From Lunatimonas sp. (GTDB taxonomy: Bacteria; Bacteroidota; Bacteroidia; Cytophagales; Cyclobacteriaceae): a stretch of 64,000 nt of DNA. Shown here piece by piece: positions 53,532 to 62,631 of this stretch (position 1 is its first letter; every line of letters begins with the position of its first letter). Location of the stretch: contig NZ_JAFIEU010000050.1 in NCBI RefSeq assembly GCF_020832325.1, forward strand, positions 124,001 to 188,000, given 5' to 3'. The position numbers and the translations under genes were made by a program. Under the pieces are notes generated by a model. It did not search any database, had not been told where the DNA came from, and saw only the letters and a list, made by a program, of their open reading frames with translations.

Positions 53532-56081
53532 ATGAAAGACTCAAGAAGAGATTTTCTCAAAAAGGCGGCAGTATTTACAGGTGGAGCCAGTTTGTGGTCG
53601 TCCTTCCCCGCCTCGATACAGAAGGCAATGGCCATCAATCCTGAAAAAGGTTCCACGTTTATGGATGCAGAGCACATCGTGGTTCTCATGCAGGAAAACA
53701 GGTCCTTTGATCATTGTTTTGGAAAATTGAAGGGGGTGAGGGGTTTCAACGATCCCCGCGCAATTCGCCTGCCCAACCAGAATCTAGTATGGCTTCAGAG
53801 TGATAAGCAGGGGAATACCTTTGCTCCATTTCGCTTTAACATGAAGGACACCAAGGCCACGTGGATGAAGGATATTCCGCACTCATGGGAAAACCAGGTA
53901 GACGCTCGAAACGAAGGCAAATACGACGGATGGATAGAAGCCAAGCGGTCTGGAAGAAAGGAGTTTGCGCATGTTCCAATGACTATGGGCTTTTACGAGC
54001 GCGAGGACATTCCCTTTTACTATGCCTTTGCCGATGCATTTACCGTTTGCGATCAACATTTCTGTTCTTCACTTACAGGTACCACTACCAACCGGAATTA
54101 TCATTGGACAGGTAAAACGCACGGAGCCCCAGGTGACAAACCCAAGGTTCGGAATTCAGACATCGGGTATTCCAAGGAAGTGAACTGGAATACCTTTCCG
54201 GAGCGATTGGAGGACCATGGGATTTCTTGGAAAGTGTATCAAAACGAGGTGAGCCTAACCACTGATTTATCGGGAGAAGATGAGTCGTTACTGGCCAATT
54301 TTACCGATAATAACCTGGAATGGTTTTCCCAGTTTAAGGTGCGTTTTACGCCAGGGCACTATGCATTCCTAAAGAGAATGGAACAGGAGCTGCCCGCTGA
54401 CATTCAATCCACCGAGCGCAAGCTCCAGGAAGCACAGGGAAGCAGCAGAGTAGAACTGGAAAAGGAGCTTGCAAAGAAGAAGCAGCTGTTGGATGAGGTT
54501 TTGGAATCTCTAAGAATATGGAATCCAGAGAACTTTGAAAAGCTTTCTGAGCGGGATAAGTCGTTGCATCAGCGGGCGTTTTCTGTTAATACAGACGATC
54601 CGGACTACCACTCTACAGAAACACTTTCATACAAAGATAATGGCGAAACCAGAGAGGTGAAGATTCCTAAGGGAGATATTTTCCATGAGTTCCGCAAAGA
54701 TGTGGCCGCCGGTACATTGCCTACGGTTTCTTGGCTGGTAGCTCCTCAAAAGTTTTCAGATCATCCCAGTGCACCTTGGTATGGGGCGTGGTATGTGTCT
54801 GAGGCATTGGATATACTTACTCAGGATCCGGAGGTTTGGAAGAAAACCATTTTTATCCTTAACTACGATGAAAATGACGGGTACTTTGACCATATTCCAC
54901 CTTTTGTACCACCTAAACCCGGAGATCCCAAAACTGGAAAGATGTCCGATGGATTGGATGCGACGGGTGAATACGTAACCCTTCAGCAGGAATTGGAGAC
55001 CCCCGGGATGAAGCCCGAGAATGCCCGGGAAAGCCCTGTGGGATTGGGATATCGGGTGCCGCTGGTAGTGGCCTCCCCATGGTCCCGTGGCGGTTGGGTC
55101 AACTCCGAAGTGTGTGACATCACTTCTGTAATCCAGTTGATGGAAGTAATTCTGTCGAAAAAAACAGGACATGTGATCAAGGAAACCAATATAAGTGAAT
55201 GGCGCAGAGCGGTATGCGGAGACCTAACCTCGGTTTTCAGACCATACGATGGCGAAACGTTCGACATACCGGATCTAGTCAATAGGGAGGAACACGTTAA
55301 GGCGATCTATAATGCAAGCTTTAAAGATATACCGGACAACTTTAAGTCGTTAAGTGCCGCTGAAATCAATCAAGCGAACCTTAACCCCCGAATGTCACCC
55401 TGGTTGCCTAAGCAGGAGACAGGGACAAAGCCATCGAATGCGCTGGCCTACGAGTTGGAAGTGGACGGTGGACTGGATAGCCGAGCGAAGGAAGTAATCG
55501 TACGTTTTGCGGCTTTAGACAACCTGTTCGGTAAACGTGCGCTCGGAGCTCCATTCCAAGCTTATGTACGGAACTATGGTATAGACAGAGGATTTGAGCC
55601 TCTATCGGTTTGGTCTTTTGCTGTGAAGGCTGGAGATAGCTTTGCCTACTCATGGGCGTTGGAGGAATTTAGACAGGGCGCCTATGAGATTGAAGTACTG
55701 GGGCCTAATGGATTCTACCGCCACATGACTGGTGAAGCCAATGACCCGAGACTCAGTGTCCGGGCTGCATACGAGAAAGCCAACCGTTTTAGTACCGAGG
55801 GTCGGGTGAAAATTCATCTAACCAATCAAGGTGACTCCAGGATCTCGCTTCTGATTAAGGACAACGTCTACCAAGAAGGAGGAAAGAGGCTGAATCTTTC
55901 CGCTGGAAAAACCGAGGTAGTGTCTTTCGATGCCTCCAAAAGCTATGGATGGTACGATTTTTCCATTACTTGCGAAGGGTATACAATGTACAAGCGTCAG
56001 TATGCGGGTAGAGCGGAATTTGGTGGCCCTTCCCGAACTGACCCCTACATGGGTGGAGAGACTTCGCTGCCATTAGGTTGA
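53532..56081 (+). CDS. Tat-exported phosphocholine-type phospholipase C
   Basis: This 849-aa protein has a twin-arginine leader (SRRDFLKKAAVFTGGASLW). The phosphoesterase domain starts with AEHIVVLMQENRSFDHCFGK, the family signature with a conserved Glu-Asn, and continues with FCSSLTGTTTNRNYHWTG, LNYDENDGYFDHIPPFVPP and GLGYRVPLVVASPWSRGGWV. Two C-terminal beta domains follow (DUF756-like, about residues 625-840). It should cleave phosphatidylcholine or sphingomyelin to phosphocholine outside the cytoplasm. Phosphate or nutrient scavenging is a likely role. The gene lies downstream of susCD and has its own terminator. Confidence 0.92.
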   Translation: MKDSRRDFLKKAAVFTGGASLWSSFPASIQKAMAINPEKGSTFMDAEHIVVLMQENRSFDHCFGKLKGVRGFNDPRAIRLPNQNLVWLQSDKQGNTFAPFRFNMKDTKATWMKDIPHSWENQVDARNEGKYDGWIEAKRSGRKEFAHVPMTMGFYEREDIPFYYAFADAFTVCDQHFCSSLTGTTTNRNYHWTGKTHGAPGDKPKVRNSDIGYSKEVNWNTFPERLEDHGISWKVYQNEVSLTTDLSGEDESLLANFTDNNLEWFSQFKVRFTPGHYAFLKRMEQELPADIQSTERKLQEAQGSSRVELEKELAKKKQLLDEVLESLRIWNPENFEKLSERDKSLHQRAFSVNTDDPDYHSTETLSYKDNGETREVKIPKGDIFHEFRKDVAAGTLPTVSWLVAPQKFSDHPSAPWYGAWYVSEALDILTQDPEVWKKTIFILNYDENDGYFDHIPPFVPPKPGDPKTGKMSDGLDATGEYVTLQQELETPGMKPENARESPVGLGYRVPLVVASPWSRGGWVNSEVCDITSVIQLMEVILSKKTGHVIKETNISEWRRAVCGDLTSVFRPYDGETFDIPDLVNREEHVKAIYNASFKDIPDNFKSLSAAEINQANLNPRMSPWLPKQETGTKPSNALAYELEVDGGLDSRAKEVIVRFAALDNLFGKRALGAPFQAYVRNYGIDRGFEPLSVWSFAVKAGDSFAYSWALEEFRQGAYEIEVLGPNGFYRHMTGEANDPRLSVRAAYEKANRFSTEGRVKIHLTNQGDSRISLLIKDNVYQEGGKRLNLSAGKTEVVSFDASKSYGWYDFSITCEGYTMYKRQYAGRAEFGGPSRTDPYMGGETSLPLG

Positions 56082-56134
56082 TTGGACCTAGTCTCAGGCA
56101 AGGCGTCATTCCGCTACCACTAGATCCACAAATC

Positions 56135-56177
56135 AAAAATCCGTCATCTCAAGGAATTGAGACGACGGATTTTTTTA
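56135..56177 (+). terminator. Intrinsic terminator of the phospholipase C gene
   Basis: A stem of about 16 bp (AAAAATCCGTC-A-TCTCA from 56135, TGAGACGACGGATTTTT to 56174) with a 6-nt loop and a U-tract lies 54 nt past the stop. Confidence 0.9.
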
Positions 56178-56348
56178 TATTTTTGGCCCAAGCGGTTCCT
56201 TTAACCGACCTATTATTTCTATATTTAATTTTTGTTTGGTTTTTTGCCTGCAAAATATGCCGCGTGGTCGTGATGACAGCGTTTGAGTGAATCACAAAAT
56301 TAAAGCGTATCAGTAACAAGTAGTAGTGGTGGGTGCTAAAAGGTTCAT

Positions 56349-57353
56349 ATGGTGAGGTTTATCAGTTGTGATTGGGGAACGACATCCTTTCGGTTGAAGT
56401 TGGTGGACACTGCCGACCTCAAGGTGCTGTCGGAGATTTCCAATGAAATGGGAGTGGCTAAGGTAAATCGGATGTTTTTAGATTCCTTGGTTGGTAAAGG
56501 CCCTTCACGGGAGGATTTTTTCAAAGAAACACTGGCAAAAGGCCTAAATGAACTTCAACAGGCGTCGGGTGAGGACTTGTCGGGACTCATGATCATTTGT
56601 TCAGGCATGGCATCCTCCAGTATAGGGTTGCGCGAGTTGGCTTTCACGCCGATTCCTTTCAATGTGTCTGGGAGAGACTTAAACATGGATTTCATAGGAG
56701 TTACAGATGCCTTCCCCAATTCACTGATCCTTCTCTCAGGTCTAAAGAGCGATTGCGATGTAATGAGGGGTGAGGAAACCCAACTAATCGGTATTATCCA
56801 GGATTATAAATCATTTGGAGGAGATGGAGTGTTCATTTTCCCAGGGACCCACTCCAAACACATTACGGTTATCGATGGACACGTGGTGGATTTTACCACC
56901 TACATGACCGGTGAAATGTTTGAGGTGGTGGGACAGCACAGCATTTTAAGAAACAGCATTTCAGCCAATTCGGATCTTTCGGTAGCGGATCATTTGGCGG
57001 CTTTTCGCAAGGGGGTACGTGAGGGATATAGCGAGCCTTTGTTATCCACGCTATTTAAAGTTCGCACGCAGGAGTTGTTCAACACCTATACACCTGAGCA
57101 AAATTACCACTACCTGAGTGGAATATTGATAGGGAGTGAATTGAAAAACCTCGCAAAGGACTCTGGGTTTCCAACGTACCTCTGCGGCACCTCAGGTGTG
57201 TTTTATCCCTATCAACTTGCTTTTGAAACGTTAGAACTTCTTGCAGTGACCATTTCCAAAGAAATGGTAGAAAAGTCCGTGGTTTCCGGCCAGTATAAAA
57301 TTTTCAATCAAAACTTAAACCATGAACGAAGCATTTTCTTGGGAAGCTTTTAA
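56349..57353 (+). CDS. dgoK: 2-keto-3-deoxygalactonokinase
   Basis: This 334-aa kinase of the DgoK family phosphorylates 2-keto-3-deoxy-D-galactonate. It begins FISCDWGTTSFRLKLVD, the phosphate-binding loop, and continues with LMIICSGMASSSIGLREL and VFIFPGTHSKHITVIDGHVVDF. TYMTGEMFEVVGQHSIL is also typical. It overlaps the aldolase gene by 32 nt in another frame, so the two must be co-expressed. It begins a four-gene set with an aldolase, a GntP permease and an FAH-family protein. Confidence 0.93.
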   Translation: MVRFISCDWGTTSFRLKLVDTADLKVLSEISNEMGVAKVNRMFLDSLVGKGPSREDFFKETLAKGLNELQQASGEDLSGLMIICSGMASSSIGLRELAFTPIPFNVSGRDLNMDFIGVTDAFPNSLILLSGLKSDCDVMRGEETQLIGIIQDYKSFGGDGVFIFPGTHSKHITVIDGHVVDFTTYMTGEMFEVVGQHSILRNSISANSDLSVADHLAAFRKGVREGYSEPLLSTLFKVRTQELFNTYTPEQNYHYLSGILIGSELKNLAKDSGFPTYLCGTSGVFYPYQLAFETLELLAVTISKEMVEKSVVSGQYKIFNQNLNHERSIFLGSF

Positions 57354-57966
57354 TAAGATGCCCTTGGTGGGCATTTTGCGAAATATGCCTCCCGAAACCC
57401 TGGAGGAAATAGCCAAATGTATGATCAAGGCGGGGATATCCACCATGGAAATCACCTTCAACACCCCAGGTGCCTTACAGTCCATCCGGGAGATGGTCGA
57501 TAAATTCGGTGATAAGTTGAATATCGGTGCCGGAACCATTTGTACGCTGACCGAGATGCATCAAGCGTTGGATGCGGGTGCACAGTTTATCGTGATGCCC
57601 ATCTCAGATGAGGACGTGATCAATTTTTGCGTCATCCACAAAATACCGGTTTTTCCAGGCGCGTTTACCCCAACGGAGATTTATAGATCGTGGCAGATGG
57701 GGGCGACGATGGTTAAAGTGTTTCCTGCCAACGATTTGGGACCAGGCTATATCAAAGATGTATTGGCTCCTTTAAATGAAATAAAGCTGATGCCTACCGG
57801 TGGAGTTACGCTGGAGAATCTAGGAGACTTTTTCAAAGCAGGAGCATCCGGTGTAGGCCTAGGAGGGGGCTTGGTTCCCAAGGATCTGGTCAAGGCAAAG
57901 GACTGGAAGGGTTTAGAGAAATTGATGTCTAACTTTGTTCGAATGTATAACAAAAGCACCCTCTAA
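57322..57966 (+). CDS. dgoA: 2-keto-3-deoxy-6-phosphogalactonate aldolase
   Basis: This 214-aa class I aldolase cleaves the dgoK product to pyruvate and glyceraldehyde 3-phosphate. The Schiff-base Lys lies in GATMVKVFPANDLGPGYIKD. The active-site Glu segment is MEITFNTPG, close to the EIPLNSP of E. coli DgoA and unlike the EYTNRGP of the eda product at 29547-30209. That and the adjacent dgoK favour DgoA over Eda. The start overlaps dgoK by 32 nt; a later Met at residue 13 is possible but would remove a normal N-terminal helix. Confidence 0.9.
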   Translation: MNEAFSWEAFNKMPLVGILRNMPPETLEEIAKCMIKAGISTMEITFNTPGALQSIREMVDKFGDKLNIGAGTICTLTEMHQALDAGAQFIVMPISDEDVINFCVIHKIPVFPGAFTPTEIYRSWQMGATMVKVFPANDLGPGYIKDVLAPLNEIKLMPTGGVTLENLGDFFKAGASGVGLGGGLVPKDLVKAKDWKGLEKLMSNFVRMYNKSTL

Positions 57967-58003
57967 GCAGCTCAGTCGGTAATCCGAAAAACCCAAAATA
58001 CCC

Positions 58004-59365
58004 ATGGATCAAACGATTTATCTTTTTATCATCACCTCCCTCTCCATTCTATTGTTACTGGTTTTGGTGATGAAGTTGAAAGTACACGCTTTTATTTCGC
58101 TCCTTTTGGCAAGTACCTTTGTGGGTTTGGCCTCTGGAATGCCCTTTATGGACCTCATCACCAATCTTCAGAAAGGGATGGGGGATATTTTGGGTTTCAT
58201 CACCATTGTGGTGGGTTTGGGTGCGATTTTGGGCAAGTTGCTAGAGGTGTCGGGCGGAGCACAGACTTTGGCCCATTTTATCATCAAAGGTTTTGGCGAA
58301 AAACGGACGACTTGGGCACTTATGTTAACAGGCTTCATTGTGTCCATACCGGTGTTTTTGGATGTTGGGTTTATCATTCTGATTCCGCTGATTTATGCAC
58401 TCACGAAAAAGTCGGGACTTTCCATGTTGCACTATGCAATTCCTCTGCTTGCAGGGATGGCTGTTACCCATGCGTTTATTCCTCCAACACCCGGCCCAGT
58501 TGCGGTTGCAGAAATCATCAACGCCAACCTGGGCTGGATGATCATCTTTGGCGTGGTGGTAGGATTGCCCTGTTCCATTATAGCTGGACCCATTTTCGGC
58601 AGGTACATATCCAAGAAAATCTTTGTGCCGGTTCCATCTCACATTGAATTTAAAGCAGATGCGGAAACGCCGCTGAAAAGTGATTTTTACATGATCGCAT
58701 TTGTCATAACATTGCCACTACTGCTTATCTTGCTGGCTACTACGAGTGGAATGTTGGTGGGTCTCGGGTACTTGGATGGAGAACATTTCTTGGTGGGGCT
58801 AGCCCAGTTTATTGGACATCCGTTTATGGCGCTTACCGTAGCTACATTGATCGCATCCTATTTTCTGGGATTTAAAAAGGGCTTTAAAGCAAAGCAGTTG
58901 CTGGAGTTTTCCGATAAAGCTTTGGCTCCTGCGGGTTTGATCATCGTGATCACCGGAGCTGGTGGCATGTTCAAGCAGATCTTGGTAGAAAGTGGGGCGG
59001 GAGAGGCACTTGCGCAGGTTTTTATCGAATACAATGTCGCTCCCATCGTGATGGCCTATGTGATAGCAGTGGTGATTCGGGTCATTCAGGGATCCGCCAC
59101 GGTGGCGATGGTTACAGCTGCAGGGATGATTGCTCCAGTCATCATGGGCTTGGAGTATTCAGAACCTATGAAAGCGCTGATCGGGATAGCGATCGCTGCA
59201 GGTTCATGCATCCTTTCCCATGTGAATGACAGTGGGTTTTGGTTGGTCAAAAAATACCTAGATATTTCCGAAAAGCAAACGCTGCAGACCTGGACCGTGA
59301 TGGAAACCATCATCTCTCTCAGTGGTTTTCTTATCGTGTTGTTGCTATCTTTCTTTATTTCGTAA
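58004..59365 (+). CDS. GntP family gluconate/sugar-acid:H+ symporter
   Basis: This 453-aa inner-membrane permease has about 12-14 hydrophobic segments. GntP-type segments include GMGDILGFITIVVGLGAILGK, FVSIPVFLDVGFIILIPL-like FIVSIPVFLDVGFIILIPL, AFIPPTPGPVAVAEI and SHVNDSGFWLVKKYL. It imports gluconate, galactonate or a related aldonate. The location 37 nt after dgoA argues for 2-keto-3-deoxygalactonate or galactonate. The next gene begins 20 nt downstream. Confidence 0.93.
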   Translation: MDQTIYLFIITSLSILLLLVLVMKLKVHAFISLLLASTFVGLASGMPFMDLITNLQKGMGDILGFITIVVGLGAILGKLLEVSGGAQTLAHFIIKGFGEKRTTWALMLTGFIVSIPVFLDVGFIILIPLIYALTKKSGLSMLHYAIPLLAGMAVTHAFIPPTPGPVAVAEIINANLGWMIIFGVVVGLPCSIIAGPIFGRYISKKIFVPVPSHIEFKADAETPLKSDFYMIAFVITLPLLLILLATTSGMLVGLGYLDGEHFLVGLAQFIGHPFMALTVATLIASYFLGFKKGFKAKQLLEFSDKALAPAGLIIVITGAGGMFKQILVESGAGEALAQVFIEYNVAPIVMAYVIAVVIRVIQGSATVAMVTAAGMIAPVIMGLEYSEPMKALIGIAIAAGSCILSHVNDSGFWLVKKYLDISEKQTLQTWTVMETIISLSGFLIVLLLSFFIS

Positions 59366-59385
59366 ATTTATAAAAACCCAAACCT

Positions 59386-60222
59386 ATGAAACTCTACAGA
59401 ACAGAAAACGGAATCGTTGCTGAAAAGGCTGCAAAATTTTACCCCCTTTACGAGGAAAACTGGGACACTTTTATCAATGATGACGCACTCTTTGACAAGC
59501 TAAATAAACTGCTGGGAGATAGGGAACCCTCTGCCGATGCCGAGGCATCCATACACAATGCGATACTCCCCCCTGTTCAAAGCCAGGAAATCTGGGCCAG
59601 TGGAGTCACCTATTTCCGTAGCAAATTGGGTCGGCAGGAAGAAAGTAAAGACAGTGGTGGAGCTACCTTTTATGAGTTGGTGTACCACGCAGACCGACCG
59701 GAATTGTTTATGAAAGCTTCTGGCCATCGCGCTGTTGGTCATGGCGACAAGGTTCGTATCCGTAAAGATTCTACCTGGGATGTGCCCGAACCTGAGCTTA
59801 CACTCGTGATAACTTCTTCTGGGAAAATCGTGGGTTATACCGTGGGAAATGACATGAGCTCTCGTAGTATTGAGGGCGAAAACCCACTTTATTTGCCACA
59901 GGCCAAAATTTACGACGGATCTGCTGCGGTGGGCCCCTGTATTCTCGTTACCGAAAATCCATTATCGCCTAACACTCAAATTAGTCTCACCATCCGGCGG
60001 GGAGGCCAGATTGCCTTTGAAGATACCATTGCCATTTCACAGATTAAGCGCAAATTTGAGGACCTGGTTAGGTACCTCTTTTTGGAATATACCTTTCCAC
60101 ATGGTGCTTTGCTGATGACAGGTACGGGCATCGTACCGGACAGTAGCTTTACCCTCGCAAGTGGTGATGAAATCAGCATTGCGATCGAAGGTATTGGAAC
60201 CCTGACCAATGAAGTGGCATAA
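59386..60222 (+). CDS. Fumarylacetoacetate hydrolase family protein, 2-keto-3-deoxy-sugar-acid dehydratase-like
   Basis: This 278-aa protein is of the FAH superfamily. The metal-binding acidic segment is PEPELTLVI, and GNDMSSRSIEGENPLYLPQA followed by KIYDGSAAVGPCI is close to 2-keto-3-deoxy-D-arabinonate dehydratases. Such enzymes turn a 2-keto-3-deoxypentonate into alpha-ketoglutarate semialdehyde without phosphorylation. It closes the dgoK-dgoA-GntP set. A hydrolase activity on another acyl pyruvate cannot be excluded. Confidence 0.85.
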   Translation: MKLYRTENGIVAEKAAKFYPLYEENWDTFINDDALFDKLNKLLGDREPSADAEASIHNAILPPVQSQEIWASGVTYFRSKLGRQEESKDSGGATFYELVYHADRPELFMKASGHRAVGHGDKVRIRKDSTWDVPEPELTLVITSSGKIVGYTVGNDMSSRSIEGENPLYLPQAKIYDGSAAVGPCILVTENPLSPNTQISLTIRRGGQIAFEDTIAISQIKRKFEDLVRYLFLEYTFPHGALLMTGTGIVPDSSFTLASGDEISIAIEGIGTLTNEVA

Positions 60223-60254
60223 AACACTTAGAACCTCTACAGGCCGGTAGGTTT

Positions 60255-60308
60255 AGTAGAAGCCCTCGATGCGTACTGTTTTCCTGCCTTTGGCAAAGGG
60301 CTTCTACT
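60255..60308 (+). terminator. Inverted repeat between the FAH gene and the S9 peptidase gene
   Basis: AGTAGAAGCCCT (60255-60266) and AGGGCTTCTACT (60297-60308) are perfect 12-bp complements separated by 30 nt, which include a small TGCC/GGCA stem. It lies 32 nt past the stop of the dgoK operon and probably ends that transcript, although no U-tract follows. Confidence 0.5.
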
Positions 60309-60343
60309 GACTACTGAATTCGAATCTATCTATTTATTGCATA

Positions 60344-62617
60344 ATGATTTACTCCCGATTCTTGGCCGCTGCGCTGGTCTCCTTATTGCTGCATACTGCC
60401 CCCGTTTTTGCACAGGTGACGGAGGCAACGTATCAAAAAGCAACCTATTTTCTAAGTGGCAATATCCAAGAGGAAGTGTATCATTTGGAGGTGATTCCCA
60501 ACTGGCTTGCTGATTCCTCTGGTTTTTGGCATGTCACCAATACCCGTGAGGGCAAGCGTTTCTTTGTGACCCACATCCCCTCGAGGGATACCCGTTTAGC
60601 CTTTGACCACGATGCGCTCGCAGTAGCCTTGGAAAAGGAAAGCGGCGAAGGGGTGGATTCGAAGACTTTGCCCTTCTCGCGGATTCGCATGGAGAGAGAC
60701 GGTGCGATTGGGTTTAATTGGAATGGACAATCGTGGACCTTTCGACCGGCGCAAAATTTGCTGGAATCCAAGGGTATTGCCGACTCTGGCAATGACCGGG
60801 AACGTAGTACGTCGCCGGATGGGCAGTGGGAGGCTTTTCGTAAGGGAAACAACCTATATATAAAAAATCTTCGGACTGGGCGAGAGCGCCAACTAAGTAC
60901 CGATGGACGCAAGGGATTTGAATATGCGAACCGATATGGTTGGAGTGACTTGATGCAAGGAGAAGGAGGAGAGCGCCCCTCGAATTTTCATGTGGTTTGG
61001 TCTCCGGATTCAAAAAAACTATTGACTGGAATTCAAGATCTTCGCCTAGCAGAGAAAATGTATTTGCTAGATTACAGCAAGCCGGAGCGTTTTCGTCCGG
61101 AATTGTATGGCTATTACCGCGGTTCGCCGGGGGATACTACTGTGGTATATGAAATTCCGGTGGTCTTTGATGTGGAAGAAGGCAAGCGACTCCTTTTAAA
61201 TGACCTAAAAACAGCCCATTTTATGCCGAAGGCTTTGCGGTGGACAGAAGATGGGAAACATCTATATGGTGTATATTATCCCCGTGGCTTCAAGACATTG
61301 GAGGTGATAGAGGTAGATGCAGACTCTGGTGATATCCGCAAAATATACCGGGATACTTCTGAAACGCATATCGACTACGATAATTTCTTTCGAAGACTAG
61401 GGGACGATAAGTTTTTGCTGGCTTCGGAGCGAAGTGGATGGAGGCATCTTTACCTTCATGACTGGCAAAGTGGAAAATCGCTGGGCGCGGTAACAAAGGG
61501 AGAATATGTGATCACCGACTTGGTGCATGTGGATGAAGATCGTGAGCAGATTTATTTTATGGGTTCTGGAAAGGAACCTGGTAGGAACGTTTATTACCCG
61601 CATTTGTATCGAGTAAATTGGGACGGCACGGGGTTGATGTTGCTGACACCCGAAGATGCCTACCATCAAGTCAGCCTATCTTCGGATAAGCAGTATTTCG
61701 TCGATAATTTTTCCACGGTTATTCAGCCGACCCAATCGGTGCTTCGTTCGCTAGCCGATGGCAAGTTGGTGATGAATATTTCCGAGGCGGATGATACCAA
61801 CCTAAAACAGCGGGGATATCAGTCTCCCCGGATGTTTTCTGCCATTGCCAAGGATGGGAAAACCGAAATTTATGGAATTTATTACGTGCCTTCTGATTTT
61901 GATCCAAACCGGCATTATCCAGTAATTGATTATACCTACACCGGACCCCATACGGCTGTGACACCAAAGACCTACAAAGCAGCCGTACTGGGTTTACAAC
62001 AGCCATTAGCAGAGCTTGGTTTTTTGGTGGTCACAGTAGATGGGTTGGGGACTTCCGGTCGCTCGAAAGCTTTTCAGGATGTTTCCTACCGGAATTTGGG
62101 AGATGGTACCACGGACCACGTGCTGGCTATCCGACAACTTGCCTCCCAACATGCTTTCATTGATTTGGATCGGGTAGGTATATTTGGACATTCTGCCGGT
62201 GGGTACGATGCAGCTAGGGCCATGTTGCTACATCCTGATTTTTATAAGGTGGGGGTGTCGTCGGCAGGTAACCACGATCAACGAATGGAAAAAGCCTGGT
62301 GGCCGGAAATGTACATGGGTTATCCCGTAGGGGACTTTTACGAGGAACAATCCAATATCACTCATGCAGCTAACCTAAAAGGAAAACTACTTCTAGCGCA
62401 TGGAGGCATGGACGAAAACGTAAATCCTTCGGGAACCTACAAATTTATCGAGGCATTGATCTCTGCGGGTAAAGACTTCGATTTATTTATTTGGCCGAGC
62501 CGAAACCACAGCTTTGGCCGAACCGATGGCGATTATTTCACCAAAAAGCGGTGGGACTACTTCATCGAGCACCTGATGGGGGAGAAGCCCCTCCTGCACT
62601 ATAAATTGGAAAAGTGA
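60344..62617 (+). CDS. S9 family peptidase, dipeptidyl-peptidase IV-like
   Basis: This 757-aa exported serine peptidase has the signal peptide AAALVSLLLHTAPVFAQ. The N-terminal half is the DPP4-type propeller (HVVWSPDSKKLLTG, WRHLYLHDW). The C-terminal alpha/beta hydrolase domain holds the catalytic Ser in GIFGHSAGGYDAARAM, the Asp in LLAHGGMDENVNPSG and the His in WPSRNHSFGRTDGDYF. It should release dipeptides from peptide N-termini in the periplasm. It meets the DUF3307 gene tail to tail with only 14 nt between stops. Confidence 0.92.
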   Translation: MIYSRFLAAALVSLLLHTAPVFAQVTEATYQKATYFLSGNIQEEVYHLEVIPNWLADSSGFWHVTNTREGKRFFVTHIPSRDTRLAFDHDALAVALEKESGEGVDSKTLPFSRIRMERDGAIGFNWNGQSWTFRPAQNLLESKGIADSGNDRERSTSPDGQWEAFRKGNNLYIKNLRTGRERQLSTDGRKGFEYANRYGWSDLMQGEGGERPSNFHVVWSPDSKKLLTGIQDLRLAEKMYLLDYSKPERFRPELYGYYRGSPGDTTVVYEIPVVFDVEEGKRLLLNDLKTAHFMPKALRWTEDGKHLYGVYYPRGFKTLEVIEVDADSGDIRKIYRDTSETHIDYDNFFRRLGDDKFLLASERSGWRHLYLHDWQSGKSLGAVTKGEYVITDLVHVDEDREQIYFMGSGKEPGRNVYYPHLYRVNWDGTGLMLLTPEDAYHQVSLSSDKQYFVDNFSTVIQPTQSVLRSLADGKLVMNISEADDTNLKQRGYQSPRMFSAIAKDGKTEIYGIYYVPSDFDPNRHYPVIDYTYTGPHTAVTPKTYKAAVLGLQQPLAELGFLVVTVDGLGTSGRSKAFQDVSYRNLGDGTTDHVLAIRQLASQHAFIDLDRVGIFGHSAGGYDAARAMLLHPDFYKVGVSSAGNHDQRMEKAWWPEMYMGYPVGDFYEEQSNITHAANLKGKLLLAHGGMDENVNPSGTYKFIEALISAGKDFDLFIWPSRNHSFGRTDGDYFTKKRWDYFIEHLMGEKPLLHYKLEK

Positions 62618-62631
62618 ACCCCAGATTGGCG

